NCBI GenBank assembly: GCA_963971225.1
Contig: OZ020267.1
Location: 69,663,718-69,727,717 of the forward strand
Reading direction: 5' to 3'
Source: Melieria omissa
Taxonomy: Eukaryota > Arthropoda > Insecta > Diptera > Ulidiidae
DNA length: 64,000 nucleotides
The notes below the pieces were generated by a model that did no database searches, was not told the origin of the DNA, and saw only the letters and a list, made by a program, of their open reading frames with translations. A program made the position numbers and the translations under genes. Below, one piece after another: positions 11,557 through 21,900 of the stretch. The first letter of the stretch is position 1. The number at the start of each line of letters is the position of its first letter.

Positions 11557-12848
11557 ACACTTCGTTCAATAATGTGTGTGACTAACTAATTAAAACACAT
11601 TTTTTTGCCAAAATTCGTTTTTATTCATCAACATAGTCCCCTTTTAGGGAGATACAATCATTCCAACGCTTTTCCAATCTTTCGATACCGCCTTTGTAGA
11701 ACGATTTTTCTTTGCCTTCAAAATAGGCGTTAGTTTCGGCGATTACTTCATCATTTGAGCCAAATCTCTTACCACGGAGCATCTTTTTGAGGTCTGCGAA
11801 GAGCCAGTAGTCGCTGGGGGCCAAATCTGGAGAATACGGGGGATGAGGAAGCAATTCGAAGCCCAATTCATGCATTTTTGCCATCGTTTTCATCGACTTG
11901 TGACACGGTGCATTGTCTTGGTGAAACAACACTTTTTTCTTCTTCATATGGGGCCGCTTAATCGCGATTTCTTCTTTCAAACGTTCCAACAACGCTATAT
12001 AATAGTCGCTATTGATTGTTTTCCCTTTCTCAAGATAGTCGATGAATATTATTCCGTGCACATCCCAAAATACTGACGCCATAACCTTGCCAGCCGATGT
12101 TTGTGCCTTTGGACGCTTTGGGCGGCTGTCACCGGTTGCATGCCACTCAGCAGACTGCCGATTTGACTCTGGAGTGAAATGGTGGATCCATGTTTCATCC
12201 ATTGTGATGTACCGACGCAAAAACTCCGACTTGTTGCGCGTAAACATGTCCAAACAGCTCTTTGAATCATCGATTCGTTGTTGTTTTTGCTCCGGTGTGA
12301 GCAAACGCGGCACCCATTTCGAAAACACCTTTTTCATAACCAAATGTTCTTGTATTATGGTGTGTACACTGCCTGCTGATATCTTTAGAATGTCAGCAAT
12401 CTCCCCCACTTTCACTTTACGGTCGGACATAATGATTTTCAGTGTTTTTTCAACGTTTTCCGGAATAACAGCGTCATTTGGCCGTCCAGTAGATGGAATG
12501 TCATCGGTGTCTGTACGACCACGTTTGAATTCGGCATACCAATAACAAATGGTTCTCTTTGATGGAGCAGAGTCCGAATAATGTTTTTCAAGCCATTCCT
12601 GGCATTGAACAGTATTTTTTTTCATTAAAAAACAATGATAAATCAGCACACGGAATTGCTTTGAATTCATTTTTTTTTTAAACTCAAAAGTAGTGTCACT
12701 TAAAGCACTGTAACTTGTAAACTAATGGTCGGATTGACATATAATTTTGACATTAAGCCTAAAAAGGTTCACAATTTCGAAAAAAATATTGATTTAGTAT
12801 TAGTGCCGCCATCTATGTGTCAGTCACACACATTATTGAACGAAGTGT
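11557..12848 (-). mobile_element. complete mariner (irritans-type), 1292 bp
   Basis: The terminal inverted repeats are about 30 bp with one mismatch and start ACACTTCGTTCAATAATGTG. TA flanks both ends (11555-11556 and 12849-12850). It encloses a full transposase frame and sits inside the hAT element. Confidence 0.95.
11621..12670 (-). CDS. mariner transposase, full length (349 aa)
   Basis: Cut-and-paste transposase of the Tc1/mariner superfamily, acting in the nucleus on its own TA-flanked inverted repeats. The order is complete: N-terminal paired HTH region (~1-115), WVPRLLT linker (~119-125), MDETW with Asp158, HQDNAPCH with Asp252, and YSPDLAPSDYWLF with Asp287, giving the D,D34D spacing. 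It ends EKRWNDCISLKGDYVDE. Length and motifs match the irritans (Himar1-like) subfamily. The start is the first Met and no stop or frameshift is visible, so the gene looks functional by sequence. Its ends are intact, so autonomous mobility is plausible. Confidence 0.95.
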   Translation of the reverse strand: MNSKQFRVLIYHCFLMKKNTVQCQEWLEKHYSDSAPSKRTICYWYAEFKRGRTDTDDIPSTGRPNDAVIPENVEKTLKIIMSDRKVKVGEIADILKISAGSVHTIIQEHLVMKKVFSKWVPRLLTPEQKQQRIDDSKSCLDMFTRNKSEFLRRYITMDETWIHHFTPESNRQSAEWHATGDSRPKRPKAQTSAGKVMASVFWDVHGIIFIDYLEKGKTINSDYYIALLERLKEEIAIKRPHMKKKKVLFHQDNAPCHKSMKTMAKMHELGFELLPHPPYSPDLAPSDYWLFADLKKMLRGKRFGSNDEVIAETNAYFEGKEKSFYKGGIERLEKRWNDCISLKGDYVDE

Positions 12849-13394
12849 TACTTTTACCCAAAAATTGATTTTGTCTTGTGTTTATTTTTTGGAAAATAAA
12901 ACTCGCAAACCGCCAATCAACACGCGATTCAATGAACAATCATAAGTTATAATTATTAAGTTTGTCAAACACAACTGTTTAATTATCCAAATTTTTCGAT
13001 CGGACCCCCCCCAAAATTTTTTTCTGCGTCCGTCCCTGGTTACCAGTACCGATTATTTAACTGGTAATTAACCTAATGTGGTAACGGTTATACCTACCCC
13101 AATAGTAACGGTTATACCTACCCCAATAGTAACTGAATAATAACCGGAATTCAATAACTGGTTTTTGTAAACGAAATTTTATTTTTTATTTTTTATTAAA
13201 AACAAACAAAGCATAACATAACATAACATACTTTAATTCATTCATATTTCAAAAAATTAAAAATAAAATAAATGAATAAATAAAAAATAACATAACATAA
13301 CATATAACACAACAAAAAATTAAAAATAAAATAAATAAATGAATAAATAATAACATAAAATAACATAGTTTATTAGTTTAAAAAAATTAAAAAT

Positions 13395-14432
13395 TACAGC
13401 CGAATGGCCTTGAATTTTTTTTGTTTTTGGCGGTTTCTCGACCGCTCGACGAACTTCCTAACCGCGCCTTTAAATGCGGACCGCCCATTCACTTTAAAAA
13501 CATCTGAAAAAATATATAAAAAAGGGATTTAAAAAAAGAATTTGAAAAACTAGTATAAGTCATGCTTACCAAATAAAATTTCGTCCACCAACTTAGGTTT
13601 TTGAAGTGCCCGCTTGCCGCATCTCCCGTCCCAGTTATAGTGCAGCAGGACTTCGTCAGTGAAAATTTTTCGGAGCACTCCGTCTACTTCCTCCGACCCA
13701 CCTTTCAGCTTGAAAATGTATGCGATCTAAAACAGGAAATATATCAAAATTTTTCTTTGAAAATTGTATTTACAATTACCGTCGACTCTGCGTACTCCTG
13801 TTGACCAAGTTTCGCATCAAAGTCGGCAACAGCATCTGGGGTCTCAAGAGGAAGCAAACTGGAGAGCTCCGACATAACTGGGTCGACTACGTCGCCCGTG
13901 ATCCGGTGGACGCTTTCTTGCACATTTTTAAGCAAAACCTTACACTCCCTTATAACTGTGTTTTGCGCCAAAAACTCAGGTTTTTGAACCACCTATTGAA
14001 ATATAATTATAATCTAAATCTTAATATATACCTTGCTGCAATATACATTTTGTGGGACAACTTTTTTTGGTTCTCCGCAAGTGAATGCAGAACGGCCATA
14101 ATTTCTGCAATACAATATAATAGGAGTAACGAATTAAAATATTTTATGGTGAATACGGCAGCCGCCGTGGCTCAGTTGGTTAGTGCGCGGTCCAAGCGAG
14201 TCGCATGCAGAGCGACGCTAGTTCGAATTCCGACGCTAGTTCGGAGGTAGTGGCCGGCATTGACTGGAGAAGCGGGGAGGGGAAGGAGAGGGGGAACGAG
14301 GAGTGTCGCACAATACATATTTTTTTTTTTTTTAATTTGAGTAGATTGAAAGGGACTTCGGGAGCGAGGAGTTTCGGCAAAATTTCCAATTTGGAGGTTT
14401 TCTTCGGAGCTGTCGCTAAAAATAAAATCCAT
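13395..14432 (-). CDS. DUF4806-like second protein of the CACTA-like transposon (five exons)
   Basis: Splice sites support five exons: ~14340-14432, 14032-14104, 13780-13992, 13570-13726, 13395-13503 (stop). Exon 1 encodes MDFIFSDSSEENLQIG. Exon 2 is a coiled-coil piece (AVLHSLAENQKKLSHK). Exon 3 contains LPLETPDAVADFDAKL. Exon 4 has LHYNWDGRCGKRALQKPKL, and exon 5 ends in a basic tail (RSRNRQKQKKFKAIRL). The PL-x-T-x4-FD and NW-G-GKRA patterns fit DUF4806, often found next to transposon genes in insects; its function is not established. A SINE sits in the first intron or at the exon 1 edge. It lies just downstream of the transposase on the same strand. The exon 1 boundary is uncertain. Confidence 0.65.
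14160..14335 (+). mobile_element. tRNA-derived SINE
   Basis: The RNA polymerase III A box (GTGGCTCAGTTGGTTAGTGC) and B box (AGTTCGAATTCC) are correctly spaced, followed by a GA-rich body and a T-rich end. Inserted between exons of the DUF4806-like gene. No clear TSD found. Confidence 0.7.
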
Positions 14433-15202
14433 TTAAAAACATTTCAATTAGTCACTCTTATAAAATTAAACAAAAACTGAAATTAAAAAAGAAAGCTAAT
14501 TCGAAAACTTATGAAATATACTGTGCAAAAGAGGTATGCAAATGAATTTATTTTCCTGAGGAATACAAAAATATTTGTACTTTATATCGTTTTCATTAAT
14601 TTCTACCGTTTCAGCACTTAACTCACTCAACACTGCAATTCCCAATCCTAAAACGAATTCAAGTGGTTCATTGAAATAGTTTTCAATATTTTTAAACGGA
14701 GATACTACTATTGAACCATTTTTTGATTTAGCAGTTATTACTTTAAATGGACCAGTATATTCAGTAAACCCAAAAGAATCTTTTTCTTTATTTTTATCTA
14801 TATTAAACGATCCAATTTTTATTGCTTTATTAAATTCCAAATCACGTACTTCTTCCAATCTGAATTGTAACTGTTGTAAAATTTTACTTGGCTTTTTAAT
14901 AACTTTTTTTAAATGTTGCATATAGTTCTCAAATTTATAAGCCGAAAAACTATCTAGGGGTCCATATTGTTTAACACATTCAGATATATGCAACAAGCCA
15001 TGTATGTTGAAACTTATTAAATGATCTCCATAAATTACTCCAAAGTACTGCACAAATTCCTCTAACATACTTTTTGCAACGTCAGCTTCTTTTCTATATG
15101 ACTTTTCACAAGACAAAAGCCTAATGCTAGCATGTAAAAGCAAAAAATGGTAATACAAGTCGTCTGGAATGCAATCTTTGAGAACGAATATTCCCGTATA
15201 TA

Positions 15203-15945
15203 TCAGGTGTACAACTTTGCTTCCGCCGTTTTCCGATAGGTGGCTGTACCGGCTGAGGCTGGTTGAAATACATAGATGGTAATGCCTTTAAAGTGAGTGT
15301 GGACAGTGCCTAACGAATTGTCATCGCCGTTTCAGTGACAGTTGTTCTTGTTTTCGTATTATTCACGCTCGAAAATGTCCGTTTATGTGCCCAATTCTCG
15401 CCATTTGCGGCAAGTTTTACTTTTCTGTTACAATTCGAAAAAAAATGCAGCTGAAGCGCATCGAATGCTCTCAGAAACTTACGGTGATGCTGCTCTGAGT
15501 GAAAGAACGTGTCGGGAGTGGTTTCAACGTTTTAAAAATGGTGATGGTGACATGACAAAGTCATCCTCCAACACGACAATGCTCGGCCTCACGTCGCAAA
15601 AGTAGTCAAAAAGTACCTGGAAACGCTGAAATGGAAAGTCTTGCCCCACCCGCCGTATTCCCCAGATGTCGCCCCTTCTGACTTCCACCTATTCCGTTCG
15701 ATGGCACACGGCCTGGCAGATCAACATTTTCAATCCTTCGAAGAATTGGAAAAATGGATTGCTTCATGGATAGCGTCAAAAGAGGACTCCTTTTTTCGAG
15801 CCGGGATCCGAAAATTGCCGGAAAGATGGGAGAAAGTTGTCGCTAGCGACGGACAATATTTTGAATAATACATCTGTAAGCACTTTTTCGCAATAAAGCT
15901 TTTAATTTTGGAAAAAAAACGGCGGAAGCAAAGTTGTACACCTGA
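15203..15945 (+). mobile_element. mariner deletion derivative (743 bp) inside the transposase gene
   Basis: Long perfect inverted ends (about 29 bp) begin TCAGGTGTACAACTTTGCTT and are flanked by TA (15201-15202 and 15946-15947). A third mariner lineage in this window, distinct in TIR and protein from those at 10738 and 11557. Confidence 0.92.
15375..15868 (+). pseudogene. mariner transposase with central deletion
   Basis: The N-terminal HTH part (MSVYVPNSRHLRQVLLFC, ERTCREWFQRFKNGDGD) runs from the ATG at 15375 to about 15545. The sequence then jumps to the C-terminal part (MPHPPYSPDVAPSDFHLF, ... LPERWEKVVASDGQYFE). The segment with the first two catalytic Asp residues is lost except for a scrap (QHDNARPH-like in another frame near 15570). 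Confidence 0.85.
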
Positions 15946-17715
15946 TAATAAAAATTGTCTAAATTCTATGGACTTCCAATTGTTAATCTCGTAAAGATCT
16001 CTGCCGACTCTGCCAAATTCTGTCGGAACGAATTTGGCAAGGAAATTAATCTTTTCATTCATTCTAGTAACATTACCTTTTTTCATTAGCAAATGGAGCA
16101 ATTTTTTAGTGACTCCAAGATCAACAAGATGCATTCCATCTAGTGGAAATTGCGAAACCATTTTAAAACCTGAAAGCTCTAGTACACTTTTTTGTTCGTT
16201 AAAGTGAAAACTATGGTGAGACGGATCAAGTCTCAAGTTAAAAGAACTATCGGTTCGTAAGTCACAAATTTCTTTTAGAAAGCTTACGCGTCTATGTTCA
16301 TATATTCCCTTTTGAGTACATTTAGGGCACCCACTTTTCCCATTGTGTGATTGCACTCCTGTAATGAACGCTCTGGCAGGTGCATCGCAAGTGAACAGAC
16401 GGACATCGAGTTTTTTCGTAGTGGAAATAGAATCGATTCAAAGACCATTTTCCCTCAACAAAATTACTTCCTCACAAAAGTCTTTCATGAAATCATCCAC
16501 ATTATTTGGTTTCGCCGATCCAGAAAAACACGCTATGGGGAAAGGATTTTTTTCTGGAAAACCAACTACGTGGCCAAGAATTGGCCACAAAACTCTGCTG
16601 GAACTTTTAAATATTTTCAAACCGTCAATACCGACATCAATTAAAACTTCACTAACATTCTCAAGATAGCTAAAAGAACCTGAACTAAAATGGGTCTGAA
16701 TACCAAAGTACAAAAACTCTCCATTCGGAATACTTTTAATTTCCACTTCTTCCCTTGGTGTTCCTAAGAGAGTTTTTGCAGACAATGGCAAATCAGTCAC
16801 TTCTACTCTATGCAAAGTGTGAAGCAAATCTTCTAATGCGATTTGCGAAATGCTATTTCGTATTGCCCAAGACTTAACCTCAAAACATTTATTTATTTGT
16901 TTCTGACCTACGGCATTTAAAGAATGATGGGAACTGCTGACGGATAGTTCATCTTCATCCCTGTTACCACATTCACTATTGGAGGAATTTGGCATGCATT
17001 CCTCAGCTTCATAAAATTCACTAAGCTTCCGATACTTTTCAGCACTGCATAGAAAAGCCTTTTTTTTCTTTGCTCATGCAATTGCTAAAGGTTTTTCTAT
17101 TCATATTGCTGAATATAATAATAATAACAATAATAATAAAATATTAAAATTGGTACTTATCTGTTTTTTTTTTTATATTTCTGGATATTTTCTTCTTTTT
17201 AGAACACTTCGCGGTCACTTCACCTTTATGAGAATAATTATGCCAATTTGAGCGCGGCGACCACCTGTTAATATGAATATTGCTGTTTCATTCTAACACC
17301 CGCATGTTGAATTGAATATTTGAATATTTGCATATTGCTGTTTCATTCGGTCATACGTGTTGTATTCAGTGTTGCCAATTCATGATCTATCTGAATTTCT
17401 CCTACAGTGTTGCATTTTTGCAATCTTATGGGCAAAAAGGGTAAAATTGTTATTAAAATTAAAGGTTTCATGCTGCACACTACAATAGTAGACTAGACAA
17501 ACAGACTTATAGAATGGCATGATCTGGATTGGTTGAGTGACTTAAGGCTAAACAAATTAGTTAAAAATGCATAACGTACATCGTGGATGCATTTCCCGTG
17601 GAAAATTTAGCTGGAAAAAATATTTTATACTGTAAATAACATGTCCGGAATAAGTGATGTTAGAGCGATGTAATACATTTTTTAATCCAAAATATGTTTT
17701 TTTAAGTAAAATTGT

Positions 17716-17900
17716 GTGCGACCGCCGTGGCTCAGAGGTTAGTGTGTGCGACCGTGACCGACTAAACGCAACATTCGGACCTCGCATTCGAATCCAGTTG
17801 CTGCTAAACACCGAATACACAAAACGCAACTTTTCTTTCGGCGGCTGTCCTCAGCAGGCAATGGAAAACCTCTAAGAGTAATCTTGGCTATGAAGAAGTC
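17716..17900 (+). mobile_element. tRNA-derived SINE
   Basis: A box (CCGTGGCTCAGAGGTTAGTG) and B box (GCATTCGAATCC), then a body with GGCTGTCCTCAGCAGGCAAT and GGAAAACCTC, a body type I associate with tephritid SINEs. A related body lies on the minus strand at 41365-41405. Confidence 0.7.
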
Positions 17901-18212
17901 CCCAACTTGCCAAATTTTGGATCCTGTTAATATTTATAATTTTTCGGGGAAATTTTAGTGGCTTTCGGGGCAAATTTTCGTATTTTACTTTCACCAATAG
18001 TACTCCAATTTTTTACACAAGAAAGGTTGGCCACATTGAAAATGTGTTTTGATAATTATTATTTATCTCATTCTAACATAGGGGTTATGCGAAATGTCCA
18101 AGCGTCTCTTTTGCTCTTGAAGAAATGGTCCAAGATATTTTTGTCCATGTATTAGTTTAAGCTTAAAATTTTGTAAAAGTGTTGGTGAAGTGGTTACCTC
18201 TGTCTGACAGGG

Positions 18213-18955
18213 AAATCTTTTCTATTTCAGTTAATTATATTGACATATGTCATGACATAGGTGCACCTATTGAATTATTACAACAAATATACATATATCT
18301 ATCTAAAGATATTTATTTTCCCAAACAAATGCTTACTAACAGAAATTCGCATCGGGGTAACATGGCCAAACAGACTTAATGTACCACTGACAGCTCGAAA
18401 AAAGAGTGTCGCTACTTAGAGTATACTTTGACTTACACCACCTTGTGTTATTGCATCATGCCATATGACAACCCGTTCTCATTTAACTGACTACAAATGA
18501 CACCATATATGACATAGTCAGAACGATGCAAAAGGGTTTTCAAACAGATTGTTGAAAAATGCTTTGAAAAAGTATGAAGAAGACTGAGTCAAGCAATTGC
18601 AAAACTGGCTGAAAAGTTTCTTTAGTACGAAATCGTACAACCCGACAGTGGCGCACACAGGGGGGCTTAGGGGTTCAAACCCTCCCAAACACAAAAATTA
18701 CTAGTACAACATGTAATTTCGAATGGTATTCGGCTCAAAAGTTGTACGCGAAACCCACATAGTTTTTATACAGTGAAACCCTCTTAAGTAAATAACTCCT
18801 CTCTGAAGAACCTATTTGCTATGTACGCTTAAGTACTGCATCCGCTTGAGTACCTGCTTAAGTACTGCATCCACCTAATTACCCGCTGAAGTACCCACTT
18901 AAGTACTTCACCCACCTAATTACCCGCTCGAGTACCCGCTCAATTAGAAAAAAAT
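18213..18955. repeat. right half of duplicated segment A (pairs with 32184-32958)
   Basis: Continues the duplicated segment beyond the 8.4-kb insertion. It contains a hAT-like end (CAGTGGCGCACACAGGGG at 18646) and a degenerate ~20-bp repeat of the form CTTAAGTACCCGC (18785-18955). At 18956 it is fused abruptly to the block-B copy. No coding region. Confidence 0.85.
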
Positions 18956-18956
18956 T

Positions 18957-21900
18957 TCTATTGTCAGTAAAAATACGCACAGTAAACAAATTGTCAATTA
19001 AAATTACAAGATTGTCAGTATTCAGTAATGAGTGAAATCTCCATACAATTTACGTTTAACGTTTACGCTTGACTGAACAAAAATCCTTATAAGCTGTCAG
19101 AAAAAAATTTCTAAATTGTCAGTAAAAATTACAAAAAGGTCAGATCAAAGGTCAAAGATTGTCAAATAAAAAAATGGTCAGTCAAACTGATAAAACTGTC
19201 AGTAGAAATTATGAAATTGCAAAATTTTCAGTGACAATGAAAACGAACTCAAAGATTTATTGGCTAGAAAGCATGTGAAGCTGGTGAACAGTGAAACACA
19301 CAGCTCCATGCCTACTTCGATCTCTGCCCTATATCTACATTCTCGTATGTAAACATTGAGAGACCACACAGTGCGATTGAATCTAACTGGGACAATACGG
19401 GGACAGTTAAAACCTCTAAGCCTCTTCTTCGCTGAACTCATATTCAAAATGGAAGGTTCGTAAAAACTAAGGGTCTCAGAATCTTTATCCGGCAGTTCAA
19501 ATTATTGTTGGATGAGCGTTTATGGTCTGTTTCGTTGATTCAAGCCATATTATCTTTAACACTCAGCAATGAAAGATGAAATGACAATAAAAGATTTTGA
19601 ACTCCTTCACATAATAATTAAAAATCCATGGTTATCAACTTAAAGGCTCCCATTTCACGATCTTCATCTGCTCTCTCTTGTAGTCTATGTTAGTCATCGA
19701 ATAAGTTCAGATTCGGTTTAACGTTATGTCGGAAACTGCTCATCAAAGGCTTAACAAATCACAGTATCTTAGGATCTAAGCTGAGGTGATGAATCAGCAA
19801 CAGAAACGATATCCATTGAAGAAGTCTGCATACATTTTCGTCGTAGTCAAATCAGGCTATCATTACAGAACTGTATGTTATGGGTCTCGCCTTATAAATG
19901 ACAACTCTCGCCTGCAGTAATGTCTACAGATGTTTTCGTTGTAGTTCTATCAGTCTGCTCACCGTAGACATCACAGCTCTGTAGAGATCAGGACTGTAGA
20001 CATCAGAACTTTGTGTCATTAAATGGCACCTCTTGTCTGCAGTATTGTCTGCATCAGAAATGGTAATGAAAAAATAGAATGTAATGTAATGTAATGATAA
20101 TAGGTAGGGACAATGCCCTTGCGCACTGCAACCTAGCAGGTTTGTTCTGCCCCTTGAATCATGTCGTGTTTTATGTGCCCAGGTATTGAATCAAACCTTT
20201 GGTATTTTATGTGCCCAGGTATTGAATCAGATCTTTCTGCGATATTTGCATCAGGTCCTCATCACCGAGAATATGATTTCCTAGAAACTTTGCACGTCTG
20301 TGTGCCAGGGCTGGGCAGTTTATGACAAAATAGAAACAATATCCATTAAAGAACATTTTCATTGTAATTTCATCAGTCTCCCCATTGGAATCATTACAGA
20401 ACTCAGTGTCATATGTATAATTTTGTTATAAGACAACTCTCGCTTGCAGTGATATCTGCAGAAGCTGTGGTAATGAAAAAGAGACAGAAAGGATGCAACA
20501 CTTCCTACTATGGAAAGTAGTAGCTTTTTTGGGGTTCTAGATTATTGTTTTATCCTAGAAATACAGAAAAAGGCAAATTGGGTCATTCATTCAAGGAGAC
20601 TGTAGAATATTGCTGGTAAGAGATAGTAAGATACTTTATTGTCCATTTGAAAAGGCTTACATGGGACTTTTTCGGGAATCCGACAGCTGACACTCTACGC
20701 AACATAACCTAACTTAAACTACCCACAGCTTTACAATTTCGTAATTTTTGAACATTAATTTGTTATATTTTTGGTAATAAAATGTTTGGTAAGATGTGGA
20801 AATTCATTAACACATGAGGAAAAGTACTCCAGAAAAATCTGTAAAGCCTTCAGGAAAAAAATATTTTACAAACAATACAAACATTTGATAAATTTATAAA
20901 AATGGATTTTTTAACAACTTAGCCAACAATCAGTAGTTATGCCCGTCGTTGCGAAGCATTGTGTTGGTTCTGGTAGGATTCCCAATGCTGGAAATACATA
21001 ATTTAAAAGGATTAAAAAGAATTAATTTAACGATTCAAAGAGAATAACAAATCGCTTCAACTATTAAAGATAATGTTGACAGCAAGGACCCCAAGTCACT
21101 GTTGGACAATGTTCCTAGTGGTGTAGGATTAAAGCTTTTTTTGGAAGCAATAAGGCAGCAAAAAATAGTGGAATGGAGGACTTTAACACGCATCCGTCGT
21201 TAACAAAAAGTTACGAAAGAGTCGTTTGTCAAATCATCAAAAACAAACGTCAAAAAATATCAATGCAAAGTAGTAGTTAAAAAGGAAAAGGGAGGGGAAG
21301 TTTATTTTTGTTTGTGTTTTGCCAGTGAGCCAAAATCTCATTCGATTTCGTGAAAAAATAAAGGCGCAATGACAGTTTGAATTCGGAAATTGTGTCAAAT
21401 TGACACAAACGACGGATGCGTGTTAAAAAAGAAAATTGTGTATATAATTTTTTTAATTTATAATTTTTTCTATAGAATTTTTTTCAACAAACCTGTTGGT
21501 CAGAGTAATATTTACAAATGAGACGAGCAACTGTTTTTCTATGCCTTTTATACGTTTTTAAACTGCCTGAAAAATAGCTGAAATAAGAAAACACAAGCAA
21601 GAAACAAATTTATAGACATTGATTTTTTTGATAACTTAGCCAACAATCAGTACATAGTTATGCCCGTCGTTGCAAAGCATTGTATTGGTTCTGCTAGGAT
21701 TCCCAATGCTGGAAATACATAATTTAAAAGGATTAAAAAGAATTAATTTCACGATTTAAAGAGAATAACAAATCGCTTCAAGTATTAAAGATAATGTTGA
21801 CAGCAAGGACCCCAAGTCACTGTTGGCAATGTTCCTAGTGGTGTAGGATTAAAGCTTTTTTTGGAAGCAATAAGGCAGCAAAAAATAGTGGAATGGAGGA

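Larger units (their letters stand above)
10050..13038 (+). mobile_element. hAT transposon carrying two mariners
   Basis: Inverted ends CAGGGACGGACGCAG (10050-10064, complement at 13024-13038) are followed by C/G runs. The 8-bp duplication GTTACCAG lies at 10042-10049 and 13039-13046. Without its two mariner insertions the element is under 1 kb and keeps only the last part of its transposase, so it is a non-autonomous deletion derivative. Confidence 0.95.
14496..16995 (-). pseudogene. CACTA-type (tnp2/DUF4218-like) transposase, broken
   Basis: One reading frame runs from about 17060 to 14496 with two breaks: an in-frame TGA at 16435-16437, and a mariner at 15203-15945. Precise removal of the mariner plus one TA restores the frame exactly. 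Recognisable parts in order: SHNGKSGCPKCTQKG (Cys pair), FPLDGMHLVDLGVTKKLL (the tnp2-type Asp-Met-His signature), then HGLLHISECVKQYGPLDSFS and FENYMQHLKK (DUF4218-like). The frame is open upstream of the Met at 16995 (SAEKYRKLSEFYEAEE), so the N terminus probably lies in an earlier exon. It presumably mobilised the 9839-18212 element; this copy cannot make a full protein. Confidence 0.75.
9839..18212 (-). mobile_element. 8.4-kb CACTA-like DNA transposon with nested insertions
   Basis: The ends are 13-bp inverted repeats: CCCTGTCAGACAG at 9839-9851 and its complement at 18200-18212. AAA flanks both sides. The paralogous segment at 32170-32195 has the two flanks joined with a single AAA, the pre-insertion state. 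Subterminal repeats of GGTTAC/GTAACGGTTAT type occur near the left end. It carries a tnp2/DUF4218-like transposase gene and a DUF4806-like gene, both on the minus strand. A 3-bp TSD plus this transposase type fits EnSpm/CACTA, but the terminal CCCTG is not the classical CACTA, so the family assignment is tentative. A hAT, three mariners and two SINEs lie inside it. Confidence 0.85.
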
